Source of the DNA: an uncultured Bacteroidota bacterium
Lineage (GTDB): Bacteria; Bacteroidota; Bacteroidia; Chitinophagales; LD1
Assembly (NCBI GenBank): GCA_903919075.1
Contig: CAIXGR010000078.1
Span: 1 to 38,714 of the forward strand
Direction of reading: 5' to 3'
DNA length: 38,714 nucleotides
In this document: piece after piece, positions 10,701 to 19,767 of the stretch
How the letters are laid out: each line of letters starts with the position of its first letter
How positions within the stretch are numbered: position 1 is the stretch's first letter
Notes under the pieces: model-generated
Database searches by the model: none
What the model was told of the DNA's origin: nothing
What the model saw: the letters and a program-made list of their open reading frames with translations, nothing else
Translations under genes and position numbers: made by a program

Positions 10701-12260
10701 GTGAAGTTAGTTAAGCTTATTATTGTTTTTACCACCATCTCGGCGGCCATTATGGAGTTGATTGATACCTCCATTGTAAACGTGGCTTTGACCCAAATGG
10801 CGGGTAACCTTGGTGCAACTATTGAGGATATTAGCTGGGTGATTACCGCTTATGCTATTGCCAATGTTATCATCATTCCGATGACAAGCTTTTTGGCTGC
10901 TTACTTTGGCAGGAAAAACTATTATCTCTATTCTATTATCATTTTTACAATTGCTTCTTTTATGTGCGGCAATTCCGGTACTTTGTGGGAACTGGTGTTA
11001 TGGCGTTTTGTTCAAGGCATAGGTGGTGGCGCATTGCTTTCAACTTCTCAGTCTATATTGTTCGATACTTTCCCACCCGAGAAACGAGGTACAGCATCAG
11101 CTATTTTTGGTATGGGTATTGTGGTGGGGCCTACAGTTGGGCCTACAGTTGGCGGTTTAATTATAGACCACTACAATTGGCCGCTTATTTTTAATATTAA
11201 TATCCCTTTCGGCATTATAGCCGCAATACTTACTTATTTCTTTATTGAAGATTCTGTTCACCATACCGGCCCCAAGCCTAAAATTGATGGTATAGGGATT
11301 ATACTGCTAACCCTCGGTATCGGGTCGCTTCAATATGTATTAGAAAGAGGAGAATCGAATGATTGGTTTGACGATGAGCTGATACGCATTTTTGCAATTA
11401 TAGCTGCAGTTGCACTAATAGTTTTTGTTGTATGGGAATTGTATGTAGATGACCCGGTAGTAAATTTGAGGCTACTTAAAGATGCGAACCTTTCGCTTAC
11501 TACCGTGCTTACCTTCATCATGGGATTTTCATTATATACTTCTGTATTTATATATCCTTTGTTATTGCAACGGGTATTAGGTTATACGCCTACTATGGTG
11601 GGGCTATCGCTATTACCAAGTGCCGCCGGTGCATTATTAATAATGCCTATTGTTGGAAGGTCGCTGCAAAAAGGAGTATCGCCGAAAATATTTATTGCGG
11701 CAGGCTTTGCAGTGCTAATGCTTTACGGCTGGATGCTGTATAATGCCAGCGATATAAACAGCAGTTTAAATGATTATTTTTTTCCGTTAATGATACGTAG
11801 CGTTGGCATTTCAATGGTGGCTGTTACGCTTACTAACCAGGCAGTGGCCGGTTTAAAGCCGAGAGATATTCCGCAAGGAGTGGCATTAAATAATATGATG
11901 CGCCAGGTAGGCGGTGCCTTTGGTATTGCCATGATGAACACTTACATAGCACAAAGATTTGCTATACATAGAAACGACCTGGTAAGTAATATTACTGCCG
12001 GTTCATACAATTTTGTGCAAAGAAACCATGCTTTAGTAAGTGGCCTTAGTTCGAAAATGGCGGTAACCGGTGATGTGCAACAAAAGGCCTACCAAATTCT
12101 TGACCTTACTGTAACCAAACAGGCTTACCTGCTTACCTATTTAGATGGTATTTTGTTTTCGGTTGTGTTAATGATTATGGTTTTTCCAATTATACCATTT
12201 CTGAAAAATGCAAAGCTAAGTGCGGAGGCTAAAAAAGCTGCATCGGAAGCTGCACATTAA
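10701..12260 (+). CDS. DHA2-family (EmrB/QacA-type) MFS multidrug efflux transporter
   Basis: 519 residues starting at GTG 10701; no ATG fits before MELIDTS, which would remove part of the first helix. The length and about 14 hydrophobic segments fit the drug:H+ antiporter-2 family. Visible motifs are the first-helix D1 motif (MELIDTSIVNVALTQMA), motif A (LAAYFGRKNYYLYS), and antiporter motif C with Gly-Pro repeats (VVGPTVGPTVGGLIIDHYNW). At the DNA level motif C contains a 12-base direct duplication around 11131-11156. It is placed between the HlyD-type adaptor and the TolC-type channel, so it should be the proton-driven pump of the tripartite system. The substrate is unknown; hydrophobic drugs or fatty acids are usual for EmrB. 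Confidence 0.94.
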   Translation: MKLVKLIIVFTTISAAIMELIDTSIVNVALTQMAGNLGATIEDISWVITAYAIANVIIIPMTSFLAAYFGRKNYYLYSIIIFTIASFMCGNSGTLWELVLWRFVQGIGGGALLSTSQSILFDTFPPEKRGTASAIFGMGIVVGPTVGPTVGGLIIDHYNWPLIFNINIPFGIIAAILTYFFIEDSVHHTGPKPKIDGIGIILLTLGIGSLQYVLERGESNDWFDDELIRIFAIIAAVALIVFVVWELYVDDPVVNLRLLKDANLSLTTVLTFIMGFSLYTSVFIYPLLLQRVLGYTPTMVGLSLLPSAAGALLIMPIVGRSLQKGVSPKIFIAAGFAVLMLYGWMLYNASDINSSLNDYFFPLMIRSVGISMVAVTLTNQAVAGLKPRDIPQGVALNNMMRQVGGAFGIAMMNTYIAQRFAIHRNDLVSNITAGSYNFVQRNHALVSGLSSKMAVTGDVQQKAYQILDLTVTKQAYLLTYLDGILFSVVLMIMVFPIIPFLKNAKLSAEAKKAASEAAH

Positions 12261-12290
12261 TTGATTGACATTATAATAAATACAAATATT

Positions 12291-13577
12291 ATGCGGACAA
12301 GATTTTTTTCGATAATTATATTCATGCTTGCTTTTTCGGGCTTCACATTTGCGCAAAATGCAGCAGCGCCGCAGCAACTTTTAGATTTAGTAAAAAAAGC
12401 TTTTGATAATTATCCTAAATTAAAAGAAGGCGGCGAATACATTAAGCTGAACGAAACCCAAAACGATTTGGCAAAGGCTGCTTATATGCCAACGTTAGAT
12501 GGTGTTGCATCATACCGTTATGGAAAGCCTACACCATCTATAAGCAATCAGTTTGTTGGTACCTTACAATTCTTCCCAGCCAATAATTACGACATGCACG
12601 TGGGATTGGTAATGCCCATTTGGGATTTTGGCCGCACACAAGCCAGCGTAAAGAAAACGCTTACCCAAATAGCTACTTCAAAAAACAATTTGGAAGGCTC
12701 GAAACAAATGCTGGCTTACCAGGTGGCACAAATTTATTATGCAGTAGTTTTTATGAATAAAAGTATTGATGTGCAAAACGAGCAAATAAAACTGCTGCAG
12801 GAAAATGAAAAAATAATAAGCGACAGATTGAAAGATGGTGATGCTTTAAAATTCGACCTTCTTTCAACACAGGTAAAAAAGAATAATGCTGAAAACTTGT
12901 TGATTGACCTGCAAACAAACCTGAAAAAGGAGTATGAAATGCTTAACATGTTTACAGCCCAAGAAGGCGAAAATTATATTGCACAAAAAGAAGTAGCTAC
13001 TAACGAAATAAGCAATGCCGAAGTTTTGGTTGATAATAACTACGATATTATTTCTTTAAACGACCAGTTGCAATCATCTGCATGGGATATTAAATCTGCA
13101 AAACGTGGTTGGTTGCCATCCATTGTAGGCCGTGCGCAGATTGGCTACCAGAATGGTTATATACCAGACGTAAATCAGTTAGAGCTTACTTACTCGGCAG
13201 GTGTGGGTTTAAACATTCCCATTTTTAGCGCGGCCCGACCTAATTACCAAACCAAGTTGGCAAAAATAAACATGCAGGCTGCACAGTATAACTTAGAGGC
13301 TCAAAAAATAAATTTGAACAAAGATATACTTCAAACCAAAAGCGATATTACTGCAACCGATAGCAAAATAAAAAATTACACTTTGCAAATAGACCAGGCT
13401 AAAGAAGCGCTGAATCTTGCCAATATTCGCTATCGCAATGGTGTTATCACTAATTTGGAATTACTTACAGCACAAACCGATTTACAAAATGCACAATTAG
13501 GAGAAATTCAGCTGGAGTATAATTTGCTGCTTTCGAAATTGCAGTTAAATAAATTGGGCGGAACTAAGTTTTGGTAA
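12291..13577 (+). CDS. TolC-like outer-membrane efflux protein
   Basis: 428 residues from the ATG at 12291, which begins a clean signal peptide (RTRFFSIIIFMLAFSGFTFAQ); the TTG at 12261 would add ten unrelated residues. The body has the two-fold TolC layout: long helices with heptad-like Leu/Ala/Gln (for example around QVAQIYYAVVFMNKSIDVQN and again ALNLANIRYRNGVITNLELL), separated by strand segments with PTLDGVASYRY and GLNIPIFSAARP. The second half carries the typical NIRYRNGVITNLELLTAQTDL signature. It provides the outer-membrane channel for the adaptor and MFS pump encoded just upstream. It starts 30 bases after the MFS stop. Confidence 0.92.
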   Translation: MRTRFFSIIIFMLAFSGFTFAQNAAAPQQLLDLVKKAFDNYPKLKEGGEYIKLNETQNDLAKAAYMPTLDGVASYRYGKPTPSISNQFVGTLQFFPANNYDMHVGLVMPIWDFGRTQASVKKTLTQIATSKNNLEGSKQMLAYQVAQIYYAVVFMNKSIDVQNEQIKLLQENEKIISDRLKDGDALKFDLLSTQVKKNNAENLLIDLQTNLKKEYEMLNMFTAQEGENYIAQKEVATNEISNAEVLVDNNYDIISLNDQLQSSAWDIKSAKRGWLPSIVGRAQIGYQNGYIPDVNQLELTYSAGVGLNIPIFSAARPNYQTKLAKINMQAAQYNLEAQKINLNKDILQTKSDITATDSKIKNYTLQIDQAKEALNLANIRYRNGVITNLELLTAQTDLQNAQLGEIQLEYNLLLSKLQLNKLGGTKFW

Positions 13578-13590
13578 ATGCCAAAGAGGG

Positions 13591-13606
13591 CTTTGACCGG
13601 ACAAAG
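13591..13606. terminator. Weak hairpin between convergent tolC-like and ydeI-like genes
   Basis: CTTTG and CAAAG pair around a 6-base loop in the 40-base gap between the two convergent genes. The stem is short and only a T-rich stretch (ATATTCTTATT) follows. It may end the efflux transcript, but the evidence is thin. Confidence 0.3.
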
Positions 13607-13617
13607 GCATATTCTTA

Positions 13618-14235
13618 TTAATGAAACTTCTCTCCTTTTTCAAGCATTTCAAGAATGGCTTTCATTCGTTTTAATTTTGTTTCGGGCTTTACAGCGGTTT
13701 GAAGACGCCAAGCTATGGCATAAGTATTTGTCTTATTCAATGTTTCGAAAAATGCTTTAGCCTTTTTGTTTTTCGAAAGCAGTTTTAAAAAATCTTCCGG
13801 TACCTGCATTTTGGCGGGCGAGTCGTAAGCTCTGTGCCAACGGCCATCTTGCTTGGCATCTTCCACTGCTTTATGTCCGGTTACTGTCATTTTGCCTTCC
13901 TTGGTTAACCGTTCTATATGTTCAATATTTCTTTTCGACCAAATACTTTTTGCGCGGCGAGGAGTAAATCTTTGAATCCATGATTTTTCATCGTTCTTTT
14001 TAGCTTGCCCGTCTATCCAGCCATGGCATAGTGCTTCATCCACTGCTTGGGCATAAGTAATAGAAACATGACCGGAATCCTTTTTAAAAAATTGCAGCCA
14101 AATACCATTCGACTTGGAATGGTTTGCTGTAAGCCATTTCCTGAAATCGCTCTGTGATTTGAAGGCAATTATCGGAAGTTCTGTTTTAGGCTTTACCAGC
14201 AAATCTGACGCGCCGGGTAATTTCTTCATTTTCAT
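13618..14235 (-). CDS. YdeI/OmpD-associated family protein
   Basis: 205 residues. The N-terminal part has the family pattern FRKWLTANHSKSNGIWLQF followed by YAQAVDEALCHGWIDGQ and a basic stretch (RFTPRRAKSIWSKRNIEHI). The C-terminal part, around DFLKLLSKNKKAKAFFETL, matches the OmdA/YdeI region with the ending K.KR...ILEMLEKGEK. Family members are annotated as bacteriocin-protection or OmpD-associated proteins, but the molecular function is not established. The ATG at 14235 overlaps the TGA of the cytochrome gene upstream (ATGA, 14235-14232), so the two are translationally coupled. A second in-frame ATG lies two codons later. The link to a cytochrome is unexplained. Confidence 0.88.
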   Translation of the reverse strand: MKMKKLPGASDLLVKPKTELPIIAFKSQSDFRKWLTANHSKSNGIWLQFFKKDSGHVSITYAQAVDEALCHGWIDGQAKKNDEKSWIQRFTPRRAKSIWSKRNIEHIERLTKEGKMTVTGHKAVEDAKQDGRWHRAYDSPAKMQVPEDFLKLLSKNKKAKAFFETLNKTNTYAIAWRLQTAVKPETKLKRMKAILEMLEKGEKFH

Positions 14236-15206
14236 AAATGCTTGTTTTGCTTTTTATATTCCGCAATCGGAAGGAAGGGCCCATATTTATGTTGCCGCTC
14301 GCTAAACGTATCAGCATATGGGCCAAAAGGATAATCATCGGGTTTGGCTTCAATTTTGGGCCAGTCTTTATTTATGTTTATACCGGGCCGCGGTTGAGAG
14401 TTAACGTAGGCTGCCACATTCCAGGCTTCCTCATCTGTTAGCTGCGGGTGTTCGTACGATGTGCCAAAAGGCATGTTTGATTTTACATACCCAGCAAATC
14501 GCGAAATGCGGTATAAACCGGCACCTATATTATAACTATGCGCTCCCCATAATGGCGGATATTGATAGGATCCGTTATTAGCGTTAAACTTCCCTTCTCC
14601 GTTTGGCCAATGGCATGTTTCGCACCTGCTCGCATATACAATTTTTCCCTTTTCCGGATCAGCCGGTTGATCCAGATATGCAAGGTCAAGCAAGCCCGTT
14701 CCTTTAGGGCTGGTACCTTTGGGCACATCTTTTCCAAGCCATTCTATATACGCTTTTACAGCCTGCATTTCCTGGCTTGAAGTATCAAGCGCTGTACCAT
14801 TAAGGCTGCGCTGTACACAATCGTTTACACGCTTGTAAATACTCTCTATACTACCGGAGCGCCCTCTGTATTTAGGATAAGTGGCAGCTACTGCGGCATA
14901 ATTGTTGCCAAAGGGCTTAGTACCGGCGTCCAAATGGCAATTTTGGCAATTCATACCATTAGTAATATTCATCACTTTTCCGTGCGGGCCAAGGTAAAGC
15001 GAGGTATTGCTTATCAATTCCCGGCCGTATTTAATCAACCGGTCGGTATCTGAGTTGCCAAGGGTACTGGTATCAGGCGCGACCCAAATTGCCGTTGATG
15101 TTACAGAATTACCAACTTGGCTTTGAACAACAACTTTAGTCGTTGGTTGATTACAAGAGGAAAGGCAACTAATAAGGATAATTATATGTAACGATAATTG
15201 CTTCAA
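14232..15206 (-). CDS. TsdA-like dihaem cytochrome c lipoprotein (possible thiosulfate dehydrogenase/tetrathionate reductase)
   Basis: 324 residues with two c-type haem sites: CQNCH (87-91) and CETCH (195-199). The segment around YLGPHGKVMN, CQNCHLDAGTKPFGNNY, YPKYRGRSGSI and RVNDCVQRSLNG follows the TsdA family. There haem 1 has His/Cys ligation, and Cys130 is the candidate ligand. Met245 in KSNMPFG is a candidate ligand for haem 2. TsdA enzymes join two thiosulfates to tetrathionate or the reverse. The start is a TTG at 15206: an in-frame TAA lies four codons upstream and no ATG is available, and this start gives an intact lipoprotein signal ending LSSC (Cys18). It should therefore be lipid-anchored in the periplasm or outer membrane. 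It is coupled by ATGA to the ydeI-like gene. No sox genes are in view, so the physiological substrate is uncertain. Confidence 0.85.
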   Translation of the reverse strand: MKQLSLHIIILISCLSSCNQPTTKVVVQSQVGNSVTSTAIWVAPDTSTLGNSDTDRLIKYGRELISNTSLYLGPHGKVMNITNGMNCQNCHLDAGTKPFGNNYAAVAATYPKYRGRSGSIESIYKRVNDCVQRSLNGTALDTSSQEMQAVKAYIEWLGKDVPKGTSPKGTGLLDLAYLDQPADPEKGKIVYASRCETCHWPNGEGKFNANNGSYQYPPLWGAHSYNIGAGLYRISRFAGYVKSNMPFGTSYEHPQLTDEEAWNVAAYVNSQPRPGININKDWPKIEAKPDDYPFGPYADTFSERQHKYGPFLPIAEYKKQNKHL

Positions 15207-15240
15207 TTTGTAAACTTATTGAACTTTAAACAGATACAAA

Positions 15241-15265
15241 AATGCTTCAATATTTTGAAGCCATT
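15241..15265. repeat. Inverted repeat upstream of the cytochrome gene
   Basis: GCTTCAA (15244-15250) and TTGAAGC (15255-15261) pair around TATT, extended by AATG/CATT on the outside with one bulged base. It lies about 35 bases before the TTG start of the cytochrome gene, between it and the divergent histidine kinase gene. It has the size of a dimeric-regulator site, or could be a leader hairpin. The regulator is unknown. Confidence 0.45.
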
Positions 15266-15379
15266 GACTTTTAAATAAAATCAATTATATTAGTGTTGTA
15301 GGGTGTCTTTCAGCTAATATTTCCAACTACTCGACTACGGAAATATAGGGGGTTTGTTTTTTATTTTAATAATGCATAC

Positions 15380-16555
15380 ATGGTGAAATCATCTGTACAT
15401 TCAACGCAAGTCGATTTCAGGTTGCTATTTGAATCTGTTCCGGGATTATATTTAGTGTTAACTCCGGGCTTAATCATTGCAGCTGTAAGTGATGCTTATC
15501 TCAAGGCCACTAGAACAAAACGCAATGAGATAATGGGTAAATATATATTTGATGTTTTTACCGAGAATACAACCAACCCGGCATCCACAGATGTTTCGAA
15601 CCTGAAAGCATCTTTAAATTATGTTCTAAAGTCGAAGAAATCCGATACAATACCCCTGCAAAATGGGGGCGCGTATCTGTCAGAAAAAAAAACGACTGCA
15701 ACCCATCAGGAAAAACACTGGGGTTCTTTTAATTCTCCGGTATTAAATGCCGATGGCAAAGTAGCATATATTATTCACCGGTTAGAAGATGTTACTGAAG
15801 CAATAAACTCCGAAATTTCCAGGGCCGCTGAACGAAAAAAGAATGCCGAAATTTTGGAGCAGAAAAACAACGCTCTGCTATATTCTCAAGCCGAGCTCGA
15901 CTCTTTCAGCTATTCTGTTTCGCACGATTTGCGGGCCCCTTTAAGAGCCATTTACGGCTACACCAAAATAGTTAGTGATACATACATGGACCGCTTGGAC
16001 GAAGAAGCCCGGGAGATGATGGATAAGACCATGAAGAATGTAAAAAAAATGGGCCAGTTAATAGACGGGCTTCTGGCGTTTGCAAGGGTGGGTAAAAAGG
16101 AAATTGTAAAAACAGATATCAATATGACTCACTTAGTGCAAAAAACATTAATGGAGTTGAAACAATATGATTTTCCTGAAAAAACAAAAATAAATATCAC
16201 ACATCTACCACCGGCAATAGGCGATTATGGCATGCTGGGGCAGGTGCTTACCAGCCTGATATCAAATGCAATCAAGTTCTCTAGCACTAAAGAGCAACCT
16301 GTAATAGAAATTGGTTCATTACAAAAAGACGGAGCAGACATTTATTATGTAAAAGATAACGGTGCCGGGTTTGAAATGAAATATTATAATAAGTTATTCC
16401 ATATGTTTCAGTGTCTGCATAACTATAACGAAATTGAAGGAAATGGTGTAGGACTTGCATTAGTAAAGCGCGTAATTACCAAACACGGTGGCCGTGTTTG
16501 GGCCGAATCAGAAATTGGAAAAGGGGCTACATTTTATTTCTCATTGCCTGCTTAA
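15380..16555 (+). CDS. PAS-domain sensor histidine kinase
   Basis: 391 residues from ATG 15380. Residues about 10-145 form a PAS domain (FESVPGLYLVLTPGLIIAAVSDAYL, ending VAYIIHRLEDVTEAIN), followed by a short coiled linker. The HisKA H-box is SVSHDLRAPLRAIYGY with phospho-acceptor His182. The ATPase domain shows the N-box (SLISNAIKFS, Asn296), G1 (DNGAG, 326-330), F-box (KLFHMFQCL) and G2 (GNGVG, 354-358), so the kinase looks active. There is no signal peptide or membrane helix, so it is cytoplasmic. The kinase core is of the Cph1/bacteriophytochrome-like type, but the GAF/PHY chromophore part is absent. The partner response regulator follows after 13 bases. The signal sensed by the PAS domain is unknown. 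Confidence 0.92.
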   Translation: MVKSSVHSTQVDFRLLFESVPGLYLVLTPGLIIAAVSDAYLKATRTKRNEIMGKYIFDVFTENTTNPASTDVSNLKASLNYVLKSKKSDTIPLQNGGAYLSEKKTTATHQEKHWGSFNSPVLNADGKVAYIIHRLEDVTEAINSEISRAAERKKNAEILEQKNNALLYSQAELDSFSYSVSHDLRAPLRAIYGYTKIVSDTYMDRLDEEAREMMDKTMKNVKKMGQLIDGLLAFARVGKKEIVKTDINMTHLVQKTLMELKQYDFPEKTKINITHLPPAIGDYGMLGQVLTSLISNAIKFSSTKEQPVIEIGSLQKDGADIYYVKDNGAGFEMKYYNKLFHMFQCLHNYNEIEGNGVGLALVKRVITKHGGRVWAESEIGKGATFYFSLPA

Positions 16556-16568
16556 AAAAATATAGTTT

Positions 16569-17015
16569 ATGAATTACAGCCATATCGAAGTTTTATTGAT
16601 TGAGGACAATCCTGATGACGCAAAACTAACCATCAGGGCACTTAAAAAAGAAAACCTGGCCAACAACCTTATTCATCTTAAAGATGGTGCCGAAGCCCTT
16701 GACTTTATTTTTGCTGAAGGGGAATTTGCAGGGCGTGATGCTACTTGTAAACCACGAGTTATTTTGCTCGATTTGAAAATGCCAAAAGTAAACGGCATGG
16801 AAGTGTTGGAAAGAATAAAAACAGACCCTTCAACCAAAACTATTCCCGTTGTAATTCTAACATCTTCGGATGAAGACCCGGATATAAAAAAGTGTTATGC
16901 TTTAGGCGCTAACAGCTATATAGTAAAGCCCGTTGACTTTACAAATTTTGCTAAAGCAATTGCAGAGTTGGGATTTTACTGGATGTTTTTGAATCAACCG
17001 GCAAATAACGCCTAA
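16569..17015 (+). CDS. Single-domain response regulator (Rcp1-like)
   Basis: 148 residues, one receiver domain and no output domain. The acidic pocket is Glu12/Asp13 (LLIEDNPDD), the phospho-acceptor is Asp68 in ILLDLKMP, and the switch Thr98 (VVILTSS) and Lys120 (YIVKPVD) are present. The insertion between strands 2 and 3 and the sequence IEDNPDDAKLTIRALKK resemble response regulators paired with phytochrome-type kinases such as Rcp1. It is encoded 13 bases after the histidine kinase and surely receives phosphate from it. Without an output domain it must act through protein contacts or a further phosphotransfer step. Confidence 0.93.
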   Translation: MNYSHIEVLLIEDNPDDAKLTIRALKKENLANNLIHLKDGAEALDFIFAEGEFAGRDATCKPRVILLDLKMPKVNGMEVLERIKTDPSTKTIPVVILTSSDEDPDIKKCYALGANSYIVKPVDFTNFAKAIAELGFYWMFLNQPANNA

Positions 17016-17031
17016 CATACTATTAGCAATT

Positions 17032-19752
17032 CTACTGCTTTACAAGTTTTCTTATCATACCATTTGCTTTTATAAAGTACAAACCAGAGGATAATTCGTC
17101 CACATTCAAATTCAGAGTATTATCACCGGTGGCTATTTCAAATATTTTTTGGCCAATAGCATTATAAATATTTATAGTATGTATGCCCGGGATAACATTT
17201 CGCAATAAAACATTCAAATTATTATTTGTGGGATTTGGAAAAATTTCAATTGACGCTACTCCATTTACATTTTTGATTCCCGAAATTGTTACGCTAACAC
17301 TTTGAGCTGTCGCCGAACAAATGCCTCCATCGTGTGTTTGAACGCTATAATTGCCACTTTCAGTCGGTATATAACTTTGTGAGTTAGCGCCGGAAATAGG
17401 ATTGCCGTTCAATAACCACTGGTAGGTTGTAGCAGCGGAAGAAGTAAGCGTATCGCCATTTTGGGTAATGGATGGGATAGTGATGCTGCAATTAATATTT
17501 GCCACAGCCATACCGTAACCAAATGCGGTAACCCATATTTCGGAGAGATTCCAAGGATTAAAAAACACACGCATAGGATGGCGGAACGGATAAGCAGCCA
17601 CCGGTGTAAAGGTTGGCGAAACCGAGTTAATATTATTGGAGTATAACAATCCATCGGTTTCAGTAGTAACGTACATTTCGTTAGAATTTGATGGATTGAT
17701 GGTGCATGAATTAGCACGGTATTCATCAGAAATCTGAGTCCATGAAACACCCTTATTAGTTGTTTTATAAACGCCACCGGTACCTGATGGAACCCCGCTA
17801 CCCCAAGCACTAAAGACACAGGCATACCAGGTGCTATTGCTGGTATCGTTTACATCAACAATAACATCCTGAGTATAAAATTTCATGTTATTATCGCTGC
17901 GGTCTGCCCAGGTTTGTACCCCATCTGTGCTGTAAAAAACGCCTGAACTTTGTGTGAATGACGAACCACTAGTGGGTTTATGCGCACTGTAGGTGACTAC
18001 CAGGGCACCATTGCTCAATACATTAATATTAAACGGATGGCCCTCAGTACGCGGGGCATTTTTGCATTTAGTCCACACTGCAGAAACACCGGCGCTTAGA
18101 TTATTTGTTTTCCATATTCCACCTTTTGTTGTATCGCTATTAATTACTGCGGCATACATTCTGTCAGCATTGGTTGGATCAAGAGAAATCCATATTACCG
18201 GTCCGTTAAACGCTTTTATTTGTGTAAAGCTACCACCACTATTTGTTGAAACATAAACAGCGCCGGTTCTATTATCAAGAGTATTATTATAAATAGTAGT
18301 AGTTTGGTATATATCGTGCCGGTTCGAAGTGCAGGCATAAATGTTGCCATTACTATGCTTTACAATTCTATAAGTTGAATTAGATGTGAGGTTAGAAATG
18401 AATTTCCACCCTGCCCCCCCGTCATCGCTCATTATTCCGTTAATATCTGAATAAGCTGAAAGCAAATGAGTTGAATCTACCCACATTGTTTGCCAGCACG
18501 AAGTATTTTCGAGCCCAATCCCATGATATTTTTTTTGCGTTGGGGTAAGTGCATTTTCAGGATTTTCATCGCTTGCACTCAAATATTTTTGCTTCCAATT
18601 TGCACCTCCATCAGCAGTAATATGCACACATGAGTAATCGCTCATCATAGCAATGCGCGAATCATTTTTACAAACCTCAAATCCAAACGGCGCTTCTGGA
18701 AAGCTCCAATGGTGGTCGCCGCCATCGCCACACCAACCGGTGTAAATATTTTGGTTACCGGTAGTTAAAAATACTTCCTGCCAATTTCCGCCACCTGTGG
18801 TTGAGCGCATTACAATCGGGTTTCCCGCCGAGCTTCCTCCTGCCAAATACATGGTATCAATATCATTATTAGCCATGCCTACAAAAACAGGGTAATCGCT
18901 GCCAATAGATATTCCGCTCAATTTTGCGGCCCATGTGCCGTTTAAATTATCCATGGTATAAACGCCGCTCATTTCTCCTGCATAATCAGTGCCGTATTGA
19001 ATACCCGCATAAACACTAATTGAGGTTAGACATAAAAAACGCGTAGTGCCGTTTTCTTTAGCACCGGCAAACGAAAGCATGGATTCATTGACACCAAAAC
19101 CTGTTGCCGACATTGTATTAAACGAAGTGCCGCCGTTAGTAGAATATATTAATCCATCGTTAGTACCAATGTAAATACTATCGCCATCAAAAAACACACC
19201 GGCTATATGGTTGCCCGCTCCGTTATCAATACAGGTATGAATCAATGTAAAAGTGTTTCCTCCATCTTTAGAAAAATAAATAGTTCCGTAATCGGCAATC
19301 ACTACACGATTAGGATTATTATAATCGGCCAGTAATCTTAACAGCACATCCGGTGCCGATGAATATGGGTCGCCGCTTATCACTTCCCACGTTTCTCCGC
19401 TATTTACGCTTTTCATAGGACGCATCATATCAATGCCATCTACCGAAGAATAATCAACCGTATAAAGTGTATCGGCTTTGCTGAATGAAACATACGAATC
19501 GTGCCCGCCCTGCACTTGTTTAAAATTCAGCATTTGCCAGCTTTGGCCCTCATCGCCGGAATGAAACAGGTTGCTCATATCGCAGCCCACATATAATTCA
19601 TCGTGATTGCCGGGGTTTATGGAAGGAGAGAAAAGCGCACCGCCGCCACCTATTCCACGCGAATCAAAGAAGGTTGGGGCTTGGGCATTTATTTGTTCTA
19701 CAAGGAAAAATCCAATAGCGCTGACGAGTATAAAGCGTATAAGTATTTTCAT
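17032..19752 (-). CDS. T9SS-exported BNR/VPS10-type beta-propeller protein
   Basis: 906 residues with signal peptide MKILIRFILVSAIGFFLVEQ...NAQ. From about 30 to 750 there are many BNR-like turns: S.DGG..F (FSKDGGNTFTLI, YSTNGGTSFNTM, VSTNSGGSFTQI, TTNKGVSWTQI), typical of sialidase/sortilin/GH74-like propellers. This is followed by an Ig-like region (SAATTYQWLLNGNPISGANS, then SGNYSVQTHDG). The last 75 or so residues are a type IX sorting domain ([34 protein letters not shown]). The protein is thus predicted to cross the outer membrane and be anchored or released. Catalytic residues of a glycosidase cannot be confirmed by eye, so substrate binding or adhesion is equally possible. It lies 88 bases downstream of the LRR gene, separated by a large hairpin. 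Confidence 0.88.
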   Translation of the reverse strand: MKILIRFILVSAIGFFLVEQINAQAPTFFDSRGIGGGGALFSPSINPGNHDELYVGCDMSNLFHSGDEGQSWQMLNFKQVQGGHDSYVSFSKADTLYTVDYSSVDGIDMMRPMKSVNSGETWEVISGDPYSSAPDVLLRLLADYNNPNRVVIADYGTIYFSKDGGNTFTLIHTCIDNGAGNHIAGVFFDGDSIYIGTNDGLIYSTNGGTSFNTMSATGFGVNESMLSFAGAKENGTTRFLCLTSISVYAGIQYGTDYAGEMSGVYTMDNLNGTWAAKLSGISIGSDYPVFVGMANNDIDTMYLAGGSSAGNPIVMRSTTGGGNWQEVFLTTGNQNIYTGWCGDGGDHHWSFPEAPFGFEVCKNDSRIAMMSDYSCVHITADGGANWKQKYLSASDENPENALTPTQKKYHGIGLENTSCWQTMWVDSTHLLSAYSDINGIMSDDGGAGWKFISNLTSNSTYRIVKHSNGNIYACTSNRHDIYQTTTIYNNTLDNRTGAVYVSTNSGGSFTQIKAFNGPVIWISLDPTNADRMYAAVINSDTTKGGIWKTNNLSAGVSAVWTKCKNAPRTEGHPFNINVLSNGALVVTYSAHKPTSGSSFTQSSGVFYSTDGVQTWADRSDNNMKFYTQDVIVDVNDTSNSTWYACVFSAWGSGVPSGTGGVYKTTNKGVSWTQISDEYRANSCTINPSNSNEMYVTTETDGLLYSNNINSVSPTFTPVAAYPFRHPMRVFFNPWNLSEIWVTAFGYGMAVANINCSITIPSITQNGDTLTSSAATTYQWLLNGNPISGANSQSYIPTESGNYSVQTHDGGICSATAQSVSVTISGIKNVNGVASIEIFPNPTNNNLNVLLRNVIPGIHTINIYNAIGQKIFEIATGDNTLNLNVDELSSGLYFIKANGMIRKLVKQ

Positions 19753-19767
19753 GTTTAGATATTTGAT

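Noticed and set aside
11131-11156. 12-base tandem duplication in the MFS gene as a phase-variable repeat
   Set aside because: It encodes the GPTVGPTVGG motif, and the double Gly-Pro is normal for antiporter motif C in this family; a 12-base unit keeps the frame.
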